DNA of 8,060 bases from Acetobacteraceae bacterium (GTDB lineage: Bacteria; Pseudomonadota; Alphaproteobacteria; Acetobacterales; Acetobacteraceae). Each line of letters opens with the position of its first letter. Within the stretch, counting starts at the first letter, position 1. Below, one piece after another: positions 7,165 through 8,060 of the stretch. Under the pieces are notes generated by a model, which was given only the letters and a program-made list of their open reading frames with translations, was not told where the DNA came from and did no database searches. A program made the translations under genes and the position numbers. The stretch spans positions 1 through 8,060 of the forward strand of contig JADGHI010000156.1 in the NCBI GenBank assembly GCA_019689515.1, written 5' to 3'.

Positions 7165-7300
7165 GGGCGGGCTGGTTCTCCACCGACTGGGTCTGTGACC
7201 GGGCCCACGGGGCGTCTTTCGTAGGCGATCACAAGATATTTAGAATGCGAATGCGCGCTATAGCCTAAGGAGCCTGGTCCACCCAAGCCCGGTTCTGGCT
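7165..7300 (-). promoter_or_regulatory. Probable promoter region of the FtsH-like gene
   Basis: This stretch upstream of the FtsH-like gene contains an AT-richer patch (about 7221-7266) in an otherwise very GC-rich sequence. On the minus strand a weak sigma-70-like pair is TTGGGT (7286-7281) and TATAGC (7262-7257), 18 bp apart. The -10 candidate lies in the 8-bp palindrome GCTATAGC (7257-7264). TAAATA within the patch is another possible -10. The match is poor and the exact start site cannot be given. Confidence 0.3.
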
Positions 7301-8060
7301 CATTCCGCAGCCATCTGCCGCGTGGCGCCGCCCGTTGCGCCCGCGAGCCCGGCCTCGGAACGAACCGCCCGGATCGACCCATGGGAGCGCCGCAGAGGCG
7401 TGCTGGCCGATGCCTCACCCTCCGGCGCGTGGGCCGGCCCATCAGCGGTCCGGCGGGCCCATTCCATGGCAGTCGGGCGTCATCCTTGGCGCACCGGATT
7501 GACGCGCGGCACAGCACCAGCGGACGTCCGCACCGTGCCACCCACGATGGCTTCCCCACGGAATCGTGCATCGGTTGCTTGCGCAACTTCACCGTTCGTA
7601 GGGTCCCTCCATGCCGCAGCCAGGGCATTTGTGACGGCGGTGCCATCAGAGTGTTTTGGGCCGGCCCTCGGAGCGGTCGAGGTTAGGAAGGGCGGGGCAG
7701 GTTGCGCCGTCCGGCCTCCTGGTGCAGGACCGGAACCAGGCGTGTGCGGAATCGCGTGGGTGGTTCGGATTGCATCGAGTGGCCGAGGTCCGGGGGGACG
7801 ACCGATCAGGATGGAGCCGGACGCGGAGACGCCAGCCCACAGGCTTCCCGGCGATCGTCCGGACAGCAACCGGCTGCGCCCTGCCTTCCGCCTCTCGCCG
7901 CGGCCTGAAGCCTGGCACCTGGGAGCGAGCGGCGTCGGAGCGGCCGACGACGACGACCGATACCGGTGGCGCCACCCATTGACCGGCGCAGCGCCTCCCT
8001 CGACGGGTCCCTTGCTCGGAAAGGCCCCCGCGCCCGAACGGCCGGCGAACCGCGTGCCCC
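7301..8060. other. Tract with no supported gene, bearing several GC-rich palindromes
   Basis: Several open frames of about 70-130 codons exist on both strands here, but none has a recognisable motif or a good ribosome binding site. For the overlapping pair at 7656-7982 (+) and 7646-7975 (-), a hand count gives roughly 78% GC at the third codon position and about 65% at the other two. That lacks the sharp low second-position GC expected of real genes in such a genome. Palindromes seen are TGGGCCGGCCCA (7430-7441), GGGCCGGCCC again (7658-7667), a hairpin CCTCG/CGAGG (7666-7682), a hairpin CGTCGG/CCGACG (7933-7949) and GGTGGCGCCACC (7965-7976). No tRNA, CRISPR or insertion-sequence end was recognised. 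It may hold the promoter or terminator of a gene beyond the right edge, a decayed gene, or an unrecognised RNA. Confidence 0.5.

Noticed and set aside
5173..7224. Open frame of 683 codons on the + strand opposite the FtsH-like gene
   Set aside because: It is an antisense shadow; the minus strand has Walker A, Walker B and HEAGH motifs. The + product is Arg/Gly/Ala-rich without any domain.
7945..7958. Run of GAC triplets as a possible repeat array
   Set aside because: Only four units of three bases; too short to be a CRISPR or meaningful tandem array.
7646..7982. Small open frames on both strands at 7656-7982 (+) and 7646-7975 (-), and also 7381-7686 (+) and 7480-7869 (-)
   Set aside because: None has a recognisable motif or a good ribosome binding site. 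The first pair, checked by hand, lacks a coding-like codon-position GC pattern, and the frames overlap each other. A homology search with a conserved hit would reverse this.

Overview
The window comes from a very GC-rich chromosome. Its long spurious open frames on opposite strands, Tat-exported sugar-type binding protein and cardiolipin-synthase-like phospholipase D fit an alphaproteobacterium, possibly Acetobacteraceae/Rhodospirillales or a similar group. That placement is inferred from protein style and base composition only. No rRNA, tRNA, CRISPR array or insertion sequence was recognised.

Layout from left to right. (1) Bases 2-619 (+) hold the 3' part of a phospholipase D superfamily gene of the cardiolipin synthase C type, cut by the window edge. 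(2) Bases 651-4924 (-) hold a complete four-gene ABC importer operon of the CUT1 (MalEFGK/UgpBAEC-like) class. In transcription order it runs: Tat-exported solute-binding protein (4924-3572), first permease (3562-2669, GTG start), second permease (2672-1806, ATGA overlap) and ATPase (1748-651). (3) Bases 4925-5193 are the intergenic leader of that operon. It has a strong ribosome binding site, a 20-bp dyad that may be an operator, and a bulged hairpin behind the upstream gene. (4) Bases 5194-7164 (-) encode a membrane-bound FtsH-family AAA+ zinc protease with several departures from the usual consensus. (5) Bases 7165-8060 carry no convincing gene. The part next to ftsH is a plausible promoter region, and the rest contains several GC-rich palindromes.

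The four importer genes make one full machine: a periplasmic receptor, two channel subunits with EAA coupling loops, and an ATPase with a C-terminal TOBE domain. The junctions suggest tight translational coupling: a same-frame stop and restart 9 nt apart, an ATGA overlap, and then a 57-nt spacer whose perfect 10-bp inverted repeat runs from the permease stop into the ATPase ribosome binding site. The transported substrate cannot be read from the sequence, and no regulator gene lies in the window. The phospholipase gene converges on the importer operon and is unlikely to share regulation with it. The FtsH gene lies upstream on the same strand, so read-through into the importer is possible.

No clearly new multi-gene system was found. 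The points most worth following are the intercistronic hairpin before the ATPase, the dyad in the importer leader, the divergent FtsH paralogue and the palindrome-bearing gene-free tract at the right end.
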